A stretch of 64,000 nucleotides of DNA from Desulfuromonas soudanensis (GTDB taxonomy: Bacteria; Desulfobacterota; Desulfuromonadia; Desulfuromonadales; WTL), in NCBI RefSeq assembly GCF_001278055.1, contig NZ_CP010802.1:2767504-2831503 (forward strand), given 5' to 3'. Below the pieces are notes generated by a model. The model saw only the letters and a program-made list of their open reading frames with translations. It did no database searches and was not told the origin of the DNA. Positions 1 to 7,555 of this stretch are shown in pieces (the first letter of the stretch is position 1; every line of letters begins with the position of its first letter). Made by a program: the position numbers and the translations under genes.

Positions 1-1
1 G

Positions 2-724
2 CGTATTCAGGCGGACTATTCGGGGGGAGTCCCAGCTTATGACGTCCATTACTCTCTTCCGCACTTCGATATCGGGGGAATTCTCAATACCCTGTCGCCG
101 CAGAAGGCAGCCGAAGGATCGATGGATTTCTCCGCGAACCTGTCGATGCAGGGGAGGACCCTGAAGGAGATGAAACCGACCGTGCAGGGGGAGTTTTCCC
201 TGCGGGGGAAGAATCTCATCCTCCATGGCACGGATCTCGATGAGGCGTTTTCCCGGTTCGAGTCAAGCCAGAGCTTCAATCTCGTGGACGTGGGTGCCTT
301 TTTTCTTGCCGGGCCGGTGGGTCTGGCGGTCACCAAAGGGTACAACTTTGCCGGCATCCTTCAAGGATCGGAGGGTAAAAGCGAGATCCGGACGCTCGTC
401 TCCGACTGGAAGGTCGAAGGTGGCTTGGCGCAGGCCCAAGACGTGGCCATGGCGACGGAGAAAAATCGCATCGCCCTCCAGGGTCGGCTCGATTTTATCA
501 ATGAGCGGTTTGATGACGTGACCGTCGCGGTAATCGACGCTCAGGGATGCCCCAGGGTGCGGCAAACAATCCACGGCACCTTTGAGAATCCGGTGGTGGA
601 GAAGCCGAATTTTCTCAAGACCCTCACCGGACCGGCCCTGAATCTGCTCGAGATGGGAAGAGACCTCTTTCCCGGCGGAGAGTGCGAAGTGTTCTACTCC
701 GGAGCGGTGGCCGCGCCGGAATGA
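2..724 (+). CDS. AsmA-family protein, C-terminal part (truncated by window edge)
   Basis: The frame is open from the first bases, so the gene starts outside the window; only about 240 C-terminal residues are seen. The segment has the alternating hydrophobic/polar, glycine-rich look of AsmA-like C-terminal domains, including a stretch on a polypeptide that never enters the membrane (QGRLDFINERFDDVTVAV) and the usual late motif around NPVVEKPNFLKT. AsmA-like proteins are envelope proteins of the bridge-like lipid-transfer/outer-membrane biogenesis type. The last 31 bases overlap the 3' end of the convergent thiE gene. No cognate partner is visible upstream. Family assignment is by sequence character, not by a full domain match. 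Confidence 0.6.
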   Translation, partial: RIQADYSGGVPAYDVHYSLPHFDIGGILNTLSPQKAAEGSMDFSANLSMQGRTLKEMKPTVQGEFSLRGKNLILHGTDLDEAFSRFESSQSFNLVDVGAFFLAGPVGLAVTKGYNFAGILQGSEGKSEIRTLVSDWKVEGGLAQAQDVAMATEKNRIALQGRLDFINERFDDVTVAVIDAQGCPRVRQTIHGTFENPVVEKPNFLKTLTGPALNLLEMGRDLFPGGECEVFYSGAVAAPE

Positions 725-1368
725 CTCCTTTTACCTTCTCTGGCGGCACTGATCTGCCGGCGGATTTCACGGGCGGCCTGCCCCGGATCGCCGGCCGAGC
801 AGATCGCCGAAACCACGGCCACCCCATGAGCACCGGCGTCCAGAATGTCTCGGGTATTCCCCGCATGGATGCCGCCGATAGCCACCAGCCGATGGCGGGA
901 GATCGCCCGGATGTCCCGGATCCCGGCCAATCCCAGCGGCTCTTTCAGATCCGTTTTGGTCGCCGTTGAATAGACCGGGCTGATCCCCAGGTAGGCGACA
1001 TCCAGGCTCTCCGCCGCCAGGGCGTCGGCCACCGATTCAACGGACAGGCCGATAAGCGCCGCCGGCCCGAGGAGCATTCTGGCCATGGGGTATGGCATGT
1101 CGCTCTGCCCGAGATGGACGCCGTCGGCGCCGATGGCCAGGGCGATATCGACCCGGTCGTTGATAAGGAGCGGCACGGAGCGTCCCTTCAATTCGGCAGC
1201 GACAGCTCGCCCCAGGTCGAGGAAATCCCGGGTGGAGCAGTCTTTCTCCCGCAACTGAACGACACTGATGCCTCCGGCGACGGCGGCGCGGACGATCTCC
1301 AGGAGAAGTCGACCGCAGGAGAGACCCCGGTCGGTGACCAGATGCAGATCCAGGTTGAAATCCTTCAT
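694..1368 (-). CDS. thiE: Thiamine phosphate synthase
   Basis: ThiE joins hydroxymethylpyrimidine diphosphate and thiazole phosphate into thiamine phosphate in the cytoplasm. The 224-residue protein has the expected TIM-barrel motifs in order: QLREKD near residue 36, INDRVDIALAIGADGVHLGQ near 65-85, the phosphate-binding GISPVYSTATKTD loop, and AIGGIHAGN late. An ATG 45 bases further upstream (1413) would run into thiM; the start at 1368 lies 13 bases after the thiM stop and has AGGCG upstream. It follows thiM in the same direction, so the two are probably co-transcribed. Its 3' end overlaps the convergent AsmA-like gene by 31 bases. Confidence 0.9.
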   Translation of the reverse strand: MKDFNLDLHLVTDRGLSCGRLLLEIVRAAVAGGISVVQLREKDCSTRDFLDLGRAVAAELKGRSVPLLINDRVDIALAIGADGVHLGQSDMPYPMARMLLGPAALIGLSVESVADALAAESLDVAYLGISPVYSTATKTDLKEPLGLAGIRDIRAISRHRLVAIGGIHAGNTRDILDAGAHGVAVVSAICSAGDPGQAAREIRRQISAAREGKRSHSGAATAPE

Positions 1369-1381
1369 GTCATTTTTTCGC

Positions 1382-2170
1382 CTACCGGAGATACCGGGAT
1401 ATCTGCTCGCCATTGAGATTGAAAAAGCAATCGATCAGATTCACCTGCAGCGAAGCCGGCCCGGCGGACGTTTCCGCTGCGATCTCTCCGCAGATCCCCA
1501 TGACCGCCATGGCGTGGGTTGCCGCGGCCAACATATCCCTGTTGATTGCGGCAAAAGCACCGACCAACGCCGTAGCCGTACAGCCGAGGCCGGTCACTTT
1601 CGGCATCATCGCATGGCCGTTTCTGACGTATTTTTTTTCGGCTCCGTCCGTCACCAGATCCGTTTCCCCGCTGACCACCACCACGCACCCATACGCATGG
1701 CACAGGGCCTCCGCGGCGGATTCGGCCGTACTTGCCGCCGCCGAACTGTCGACCCCCCGGGTCTGTATTCGGGAATCGACCAGAGCCATGATTTCCGAAG
1801 CATTCCCCCGGATCACCGAGGGCGCCGTTTTTCGCAGCAGATTCAGACAGGTTTCGGTGCGGTAGGCCGTTGCTCCGGCGCCCACCGGATCGAAAATGAT
1901 GGGAATCCCCTTTTTCGCCGCCGCCCGCATGGCCAGCTCCATCGCCTGAATCCAGTCCCGGCTGAGAGTGCCGATATTGATCACCAGAGAAGAGGCGATG
2001 CCGACCATGGCCTCGACTTCTTCGGGAGCGTGCGCCATTACCGGTGAGGCGCCGATGGCCAGCAGAGCATTGGCGGTAGTGTTCATCACCACAAAGTTGG
2101 TGATGTTATGCACCAGGGGAGCCGTTTCCCGCAGTTTCTGCAAATCACTCCAGATCGTTTTCCTCGTCAT
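1382..2170 (-). CDS. thiM: Hydroxyethylthiazole kinase
   Basis: ThiM phosphorylates salvaged hydroxyethylthiazole, giving the thiazole phosphate used by ThiE. The 262-residue length is normal for the family. Visible motifs are VHNITNFVVMN at the N-terminus, the IFDPVGAGAT nucleotide/metal region and VTGLGCTATALVGAF carrying the conserved catalytic cysteine (usual form GTGC, here GLGC). GGAGGT lies nine bases before the ATG. The gap to the upstream methyltransferase gene is only 50 bases, too short for a TPP riboswitch, and none is seen. With thiE it forms a salvage pair; thiD is not in the window. Confidence 0.92.
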   Translation of the reverse strand: MTRKTIWSDLQKLRETAPLVHNITNFVVMNTTANALLAIGASPVMAHAPEEVEAMVGIASSLVINIGTLSRDWIQAMELAMRAAAKKGIPIIFDPVGAGATAYRTETCLNLLRKTAPSVIRGNASEIMALVDSRIQTRGVDSSAAASTAESAAEALCHAYGCVVVVSGETDLVTDGAEKKYVRNGHAMMPKVTGLGCTATALVGAFAAINRDMLAAATHAMAVMGICGEIAAETSAGPASLQVNLIDCFFNLNGEQISRYLR

Positions 2171-2220
2171 TTCAGAACCTCCATTTTTTCAAAACCTGCA
2201 TAGGGACGAGTACCTCCCCG

Positions 2221-2733
2221 TTATCCCTTTTTGACTTTTCTATTGTTATTGACGTCCCGACTTTGACGAATCAGTTCATCGTTGGCGATGTTTGAATTTG
2301 ATTTGGCCAGGCGGTCGTAAAGAACGACATTGACCGTCGCCGCCAGATTCAGGCACCCGATGGTGGGCACATAGATCACCGAATCGGATTTGTCCAGGAG
2401 TTCCTGTTGAATCGTGCCGTCTTCCGGTCCGAAAATATAATAGGCCTTGTCCGGATGCTGGAATTCGGTCAAGGGAACGGCCCCCTCGACCAATTCGACA
2501 CAGATTATTTTCATATCTGCCGGGACGTCTTCCAGCAGAGAGTCGACGCCGATCAGGGAAACGCTCCGGCTGGCATGCTGGGTGTCCGTATTGTACTGGG
2601 CCGCCCGGACATAGCGTTTCCCCGTATAAAAAACGGAGTCGGCTTTAAAACAGCCGGCAGCACGCATCACCGAACCGACGTTTGTCGGACTTTTGGGGTT
2701 GATCAAGCCAATGTTGACTACTGATTCTTTCAT
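2221..2733 (-). CDS. SPOUT (TrmH/SpoU-type) RNA 2'-O-methyltransferase
   Basis: A 170-residue SAM-dependent RNA methyltransferase of the SPOUT class. The class motifs are all present: the N-terminal NPKSPTNVGSVMRAAGCF, the middle FGPEDGTI, and the C-terminal VPTIGCLNLAATVNVVLYD, which forms the knotted SAM site. An ATG at 2802 is also in frame, but the start at 2733 has GGGAGAAGGGAA directly upstream and begins at the first conserved strand, so I use it. The target RNA cannot be told from sequence. It lies just upstream of thiM, 50 bases away, and could share a transcript with it. Confidence 0.85.
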   Translation of the reverse strand: MKESVVNIGLINPKSPTNVGSVMRAAGCFKADSVFYTGKRYVRAAQYNTDTQHASRSVSLIGVDSLLEDVPADMKIICVELVEGAVPLTEFQHPDKAYYIFGPEDGTIQQELLDKSDSVIYVPTIGCLNLAATVNVVLYDRLAKSNSNIANDELIRQSRDVNNNRKVKKG

Positions 2734-2992
2734 CTGTTCGTTCCCTTCTCCCGGCCAACTTTTTGCTGTCGAATTATAGCCCAGCACGATCGTGGCAGTC
2801 ATCCCTTTAATCCCTCCTCTTCAACCGGTCCGGTTGTCTTATCCTGACAACAGCGCGCGACAGGGACCCCCTTCGACCCGAATTCTGGGCAGGCGTCTGT
2901 TCCCCGATCCTGATCGCTGGTGAAGGGTTGGGGGAGGAAATTTCAGGGAAAGGAGTCGGTTTCGCCAGACGGGGGAAAATACGGAGGAGGGA
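2734..2992. other. Intergenic, promoter side of the methyltransferase gene
   Basis: About 260 bases between the methyltransferase start and the csbD terminator. I see no convincing ORF, repeat or riboswitch; it presumably holds the leftward promoter of the methyltransferase-thiM-thiE genes. Confidence 0.4.
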
Positions 2993-3035
2993 GAAAAACA
3001 GGCCCCGGACTCCAACCTGCGGGGAGTCCGGGGCC
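2993..3035 (-). terminator. Intrinsic terminator after csbD-like gene
   Basis: Positions 3001-3013 (GGCCCCGGACTCC) and 3023-3035 form a perfect 13-bp stem with a 9-base loop. On the minus strand it is followed by a U-rich tail (TGTTTTT), so it ends the leftward csbD-like transcript. Confidence 0.85.
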
Positions 3036-3057
3036 GACAGGGACTTCTGAAGTCGGG

Positions 3058-3243
3058 CTACTTCCCCAGGACCTTTTTGATCTCGCCGATCTTTTTCTGC
3101 ACCTTTCCGGCGACCTTTTCACCGACACCCTCAGCTTCCAATTTAGGATTGTCGGTCAATTGTCCGGCGATTTCCTTGACCTTGCCCTTCACCTCGTGAA
3201 ATTGGCCTTCGACCTGATCCTGCGTACTGTTTTTGGTTTTCAT
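3058..3243 (-). CDS. CsbD-family stress protein
   Basis: A 61-residue, lysine/glutamate-rich helical protein. It has the CsbD pattern: QDQVEGQFHEVKGKVKEIAGQLTDN, then a second, weaker repeat with AGKVQKKIGEIKKVLGK. CsbD proteins are induced by general stress in many bacteria; their molecular role is unknown. The gene stands alone between two intrinsic terminators, downstream of an outer-membrane protein gene on the same strand. Confidence 0.85.
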   Translation of the reverse strand: MKTKNSTQDQVEGQFHEVKGKVKEIAGQLTDNPKLEAEGVGEKVAGKVQKKIGEIKKVLGK

Positions 3244-3290
3244 AGAATAACCTCACTGGTTGGGCGATTGGACTGCTCAATGTCAAAATC

Positions 3291-3321
3291 AACCCTGCAC
3301 CCGTCGTTCGGGTGCAGGGTT
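3291..3321 (-). terminator. Hairpin terminator after the outer-membrane protein gene
   Basis: A 13-bp perfect stem, AACCCTGCACCCG (3291-3303) with 3309-3321, and loop TCGTT. It begins nine bases past the stop codon at 3331. On the minus strand the tail is only moderately U-rich (GATTTTGAC). Confidence 0.7.
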
Positions 3322-3330
3322 AAATCAATT

Positions 3331-3942
3331 TCAGAACTTGGTCCCGATCATGGCGGTCGAGACAAATCCGTTCAGCTTGATATGGTCCCCTCCGAAGGAA
3401 GGTTCGGCCCAAAGGTATTTCCCTTCAAAACCGACGAAAAAGTCGTTGGACAGATTGATGTTGAATCCGGCACCGGCATGCAATCCATAGGTGATCTCGG
3501 TGGAACCGCTGAAGTTATCGGTATTGCCATCCAGCTCCAGATCGGAAATGTAGGCGCCAATGCCGAAGAGTCCGTAGGGCTCGAAGGGGCCGAGGGGGAG
3601 AAAGACCTTCCCTGTGGCGACCACCGGGACGACTTTAAGCTTCGCTTCTCCGGGTGCTGCCGCCGGGGAACCCTTGCTCTCAAAGTAACCGGCACCCAAT
3701 TCCACCGCCAGGACGGGCAAAAAGTAGTGCCCGATAACGACCTCTCCGGCAAACCCGGTTTTGCTGTCCAGGTGGGTCGTTTCGCCGGCGTTGAAGTTAT
3801 CAAGCTCGTAGGAGTCGCTGGGGGAGTAGACCCCGCCCTTGAGGGCGATATAGCTGTCCGAGTCCAACGCCGCAAAGGCCGTGGCTGAGAGACTGACCAG
3901 AGCAAGTGCGATAATCAAGACCAGAAATCTTGTACTTTTCAT
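3331..3942 (-). CDS. Outer-membrane beta-barrel protein
   Basis: A 203-residue protein with a clear signal peptide (MKSTRFLVLIIALALVSLSATAFA, cleavage expected after AFA). The mature part alternates short amphipathic strands: YIALKGGVYSPS, AGEVVIGHYFLPVLAVELGAGYF, GLFGIGAYISDLELDG, ITYGLHAGAGFNINL, and the end GFVSTAMIGTKF closing on an aromatic residue. That is typical of the eight-stranded OmpW/OmpA-like barrel superfamily (porin-like or structural outer-membrane proteins). The exact substrate or role cannot be said. It has its own Shine-Dalgarno (AGGAGGTC) and terminator, so it is monocistronic. Confidence 0.75.
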   Translation of the reverse strand: MKSTRFLVLIIALALVSLSATAFAALDSDSYIALKGGVYSPSDSYELDNFNAGETTHLDSKTGFAGEVVIGHYFLPVLAVELGAGYFESKGSPAAAPGEAKLKVVPVVATGKVFLPLGPFEPYGLFGIGAYISDLELDGNTDNFSGSTEITYGLHAGAGFNINLSNDFFVGFEGKYLWAEPSFGGDHIKLNGFVSTAMIGTKF

Positions 3943-4351
3943 AAATGACCTCCTGAAAAAAGTGAATTTCTTCTCTGCCCCTTTTTATTCCTCGGTCAAT
4001 CTTTCAACTTTCGTTGCAAAAATTTCTCGAAAAACAACAAGGGAAGATAGGCAGAATACCTGTCCTCTTAGTAGAGACGGCTGCAATGAGGGTGCCACAG
4101 GCATTTTTCCGACTTCCGGAGGAAAAGGCGCTATTTATGGGGGGGATAGGGGGAGGGGCGGGATGCGGGGTGAGAGGAAGCCCGGCAGCGGAATCCGTCA
4201 TTTTCGACGCTACCGCCATATGTGACGGATTTTATCGAGGACAGGGGAGGAGGGCATTTTTTCAGCGATCAGGCGAGGTCATGCTGACCTCAGCAGGGGA
4301 GAGGGACCCCCCTCGCCGCGGCTCGGCCGGCGGGGCCGAAGACCCTCCGAT
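3943..4351. other. Intergenic region without a supported gene
   Basis: About 400 bases between two leftward genes. It contains the upstream region of the outer-membrane protein gene and a purine-rich run near 4138-4165. The rightward open frames here have no coding character or ribosome site that I would trust. Confidence 0.4.
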
Positions 4352-5299
4352 TCATTGCAGCCCCGCCAGAAGATTGTCGGCCAGGTCGTTCATCAGTTGA
4401 AAGTAGGACTCCTCGCCGCTCGGCAAGGCGGCGCCGAGAGGGTCGAGAATCCCTGTGCGGGCGCCCGTTCCTTCGATCACCGTCGCCACCAGTCGCGGCT
4501 CGAACTGCGGCTCGCTGAAGACGCAGCGGGCGTTGAGCTCCCTTATTTTTTCCCGGATCTCCTCGATCCGCCGGGCGCCCGGCTTGCGATCCACGGAGAG
4601 GGTGACGGATCCGACGGCACTGAGCCCGTAGGCGGCTTCGAAATATTGGTAGGCATCGTGAAAGACGATATAGGGGATACTTTTGACCGGAGCCAGGCGG
4701 GCTTTCAATTCGGCATGCAGGGTATCGAGACGCGTCTGCAGCCGGGCGGCGTTCTGCTGATACTCTTTTGCGTGAACCGGGTCGATATCCGTCAAGGCAG
4801 AGGTGGTTCTGGCGACGATCCGTTTGGCCAGCAGCGGGTCGAGCCAGAGGTGCTGATTGCGTTCCCCATGCAGGTCATGCCCCGGCCCTCCGGCAACTCC
4901 GGGACCGTGCTCGTCCTCCGAAGGATGAGTCTCCCAGAACCCCCCTTCCCGCACCGGCAGCATCTCTGCTTTGAGCTCCCGGGACAATTCGAGCAGTCGG
5001 GCCTTGCCCGCCAGGGTGGAGAGGGATTTTCCCAGAAAAGTTTCGAGCCCGGGGCCGACCCAGACGACGAGCTGCGCCTCGGAGAGCATCCGCGCCTCCG
5101 AGGGGCGCAGGGTATAGCCGTGGGGCGATCCGCCCCCCTGGATCAGCAGTTGCGGCTCCCCGACCCCGGCCATCACCCCGGCGACCAGGGCGTGCAGCGG
5201 CTTGAGACTCACCACCACCCTGGGGGCTTCGGCCCAGGCGGAAATTCCGGGAGCGGCCAACAGGAGCAAAAACAAAACGATCAGGGGGGTTTTTTTCAT
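4352..5299 (-). CDS. znuA: Zinc ABC transporter, periplasmic zinc-binding protein
   Basis: ZnuA captures Zn2+ in the periplasm and hands it to ZnuB. After the start MKKTPLIVL there is a signal peptide ending near AWA. The mature protein has the cluster A-I/ZnuA pattern: SLKPLHALVAGVM with the first metal histidine, GGGSPHGYTLRPSEARML with the second, an acidic His-rich loop between residues about 125 and 150 (HPSEDEHGPG..GHDLHGERNQH), and FHDAYQYFEAAYGL with the third. The in-frame ATG at 5368 would place the signal peptide internally, so 5299 is used. It is divergent from zur, with a Zur-type palindrome between them. Confidence 0.9.
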   Translation of the reverse strand: MKKTPLIVLFLLLLAAPGISAWAEAPRVVVSLKPLHALVAGVMAGVGEPQLLIQGGGSPHGYTLRPSEARMLSEAQLVVWVGPGLETFLGKSLSTLAGKARLLELSRELKAEMLPVREGGFWETHPSEDEHGPGVAGGPGHDLHGERNQHLWLDPLLAKRIVARTTSALTDIDPVHAKEYQQNAARLQTRLDTLHAELKARLAPVKSIPYIVFHDAYQYFEAAYGLSAVGSVTLSVDRKPGARRIEEIREKIRELNARCVFSEPQFEPRLVATVIEGTGARTGILDPLGAALPSGEESYFQLMNDLADNLLAGLQ

Positions 5300-5341
5300 C
5301 GCCGGCCTCCGGAAAACGGGGTTGATTGCTCGCGACAAAAC

Positions 5342-5354
5342 GTTATAATATAAC
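5342..5354. promoter_or_regulatory. Zur-type operator between znuA and zur-znuCB
   Basis: GTTATAATATAAC is a perfect 6-1-6 palindrome, the form and AT-core expected of Fur/Zur family boxes. It contains a perfect rightward -10 hexamer (TATAAT, 5344-5349), so bound repressor would block the zur-znuCB promoter directly and, by symmetry, the leftward znuA promoter. Binding by Zur is inferred from position and family. Confidence 0.8.
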
Positions 5355-5385
5355 ATCGCAAAAATCAAGTCGAACTGGAGAGATC

Positions 5386-5876
5386 ATGTCGCCGCTCCCC
5401 GCGTCCCCCTTTCACGGCAAGAATCACAATCATCAGAAGTGCATCGCCGAGGCCCTGGCCACGGCCGAGGCCCTCTGCCAGGCGCAGGGGCAGCGCTTTA
5501 CCGCCATCCGCCGCCGGGTTTTCGAGATCGTCGTGCAGCAGCACAAACCGATCGGCGCCTACGAGGTCCTGGAATCGCTCCAGCAGGAAGGAAGAACCGC
5601 GCCGCCGACGGTCTACCGGGCCCTCGATTTTTTACAGCAGATGGGGCTGGTGCACCGCATCGCCTCCCTCAACGCCTACGTCGGCTGCGCCCATCCGGGG
5701 CAACCGCACGACGGCCAGTTCCTCATTTGCGAAGGGTGTAAAACCCTGGCCGAACTCCAGGTCGCGGAAATTTCCGGCGCCATCGAACAGGGGGCCCTCG
5801 CCTCGGGCTTCAAGCCTCACCGGCACACCGTGGAGATCCTGGGGCTCTGCCCCGGCTGCCGCAACCGGAGCACGCC

Positions 5877-5880
<4 letters not shown>
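5386..5880 (+). CDS. zur: Zinc uptake regulator (Fur family)
   Basis: A 164-residue Fur-family repressor. The winged-helix N-terminal half has [13 protein letters not shown] and the recognition region [20 protein letters not shown]. The C-terminal half carries the zinc-binding CEGC and CPGC pairs and histidines HNHQK, GCAHPG and HRHTVEI. Known Zur proteins repress high-affinity zinc uptake when zinc is sufficient. The upstream ATG at 5326 would translate through the operator; 5386 has GGAG at the right distance. Its stop overlaps the GTG start of znuC, so it is translated with the transporter it probably controls. Confidence 0.9.
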
Positions 5881-6606
<726 letters not shown>

Positions 6607-6617
<11 letters not shown>

Positions 6618-7428
6618 CTTCCTCCTCCGCGCCCTCCTCGGCGGTCTCGGCGTCGCGTTGGTCGCCGGACCCTTCGGCTCCTTCGTCGTCTGGCGGCGCC
6701 TCGCCTATTTCGGCGACACCCTGGCCCATTCGGCCCTCCTCGGGGTCGCCCTCGGTTTCCTGCTCCGCATCAATCTCACACTGGGGATTCTGGTCGTCTG
6801 CCAGTTGTTGGCGCTCCTCCTCTATTTCGGCCAGCGACAAAAACAGCTGGCCAGCGACACGCTCCTGGGGATCTTCTCCCACGGCGCCCTTTCCCTGGGG
6901 CTGGTCACCCTGGCCTTCATGCCGCAGGTCCGGGTCGACCTCTTTTCCTACCTCTTCGGGGACATCCTTTCCATCGGTTCCGCCGACCTGGCCTGGATTT
7001 TCGGCGGCGGCGGCCTGGCCCTGGGAGGACTCCTCTGGCTCTGGAAACCGCTCCTGGCGATCACGGTTCATGAGGATCTGGCCCGCGTCGAGGGGGTGGC
7101 GGTGGATCGCGTCAACTGGATCTTTCTCGCCCTGATTGCCCTGCTGGTAGCCGTGATGATGAAGGTCGTCGGTCTGCTGCTGGTGACTTCTCTTCTCATC
7201 ATCCCGGCGGCCACGGCGCGACGCTTTGCCGCGAATCCGGAGCGGATGGCGATTCTCGCCAGCCTGATCGGCTGCCTCGCCGTGATCGGCGGACTTTACG
7301 GCTCCTATACCTGGGACACCCCGGCGGGACCGTCCATCGTCGTCGCCGCCTGCCTGGTCTTTCTCCTGAGCTTTCTGATGCCGCAGCGTCCGGCTGCCGG
7401 CGCACAGGATGGAGGGGGCAGGCAATGA
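6607..7428 (+). CDS. znuB: Zinc ABC transporter, permease
   Basis: A 273-residue integral membrane protein of the ABC-3 permease family, with about eight hydrophobic segments. Family landmarks include [21 protein letters not shown] near the N-terminus, YLFGDILSI, and the later [18 protein letters not shown]. The ATG lies inside the end of znuC, showing translational coupling. The operon is zur-znuC-znuB, with znuA divergent. Confidence 0.92.
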
Positions 7429-7450
7429 GGAGGGAGGGGGGCGCAGGATA

Positions 7451-7505
7451 AAAAAGGGAGGGGCGGGGAAAGCGAAGTGGTGTCCCCGCTTTCCCCGCCC
7501 CTCCC
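7451..7505 (-). terminator. Strong intrinsic terminator between convergent znuB and the sigma-54 regulator
   Basis: An 18-bp perfect stem (7456-7473 with 7488-7505, core GGGGCGGGGAAAGC). Five A residues on its left flank (7451-7455) become a U-tract on the minus strand, so it mainly ends the leftward regulator transcript; the stem may also act on znuB. Confidence 0.85.
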
Positions 7506-7555
7506 TCCCGACGAGCCGCTTTTCGACAAAGACTTGTGCAACCTGCAGGTTTTTT

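Noticed and set aside
2171-2220. Possible TPP riboswitch before thiM
   Set aside because: The gap is only 50 bases and no thi-box-like sequence is present.
4014-4400. Rightward frame of 128 codons between the outer-membrane protein and znuA genes
   Set aside because: Composition changes along it, the end overlaps znuA, and it has no recognisable motif or ribosome site.
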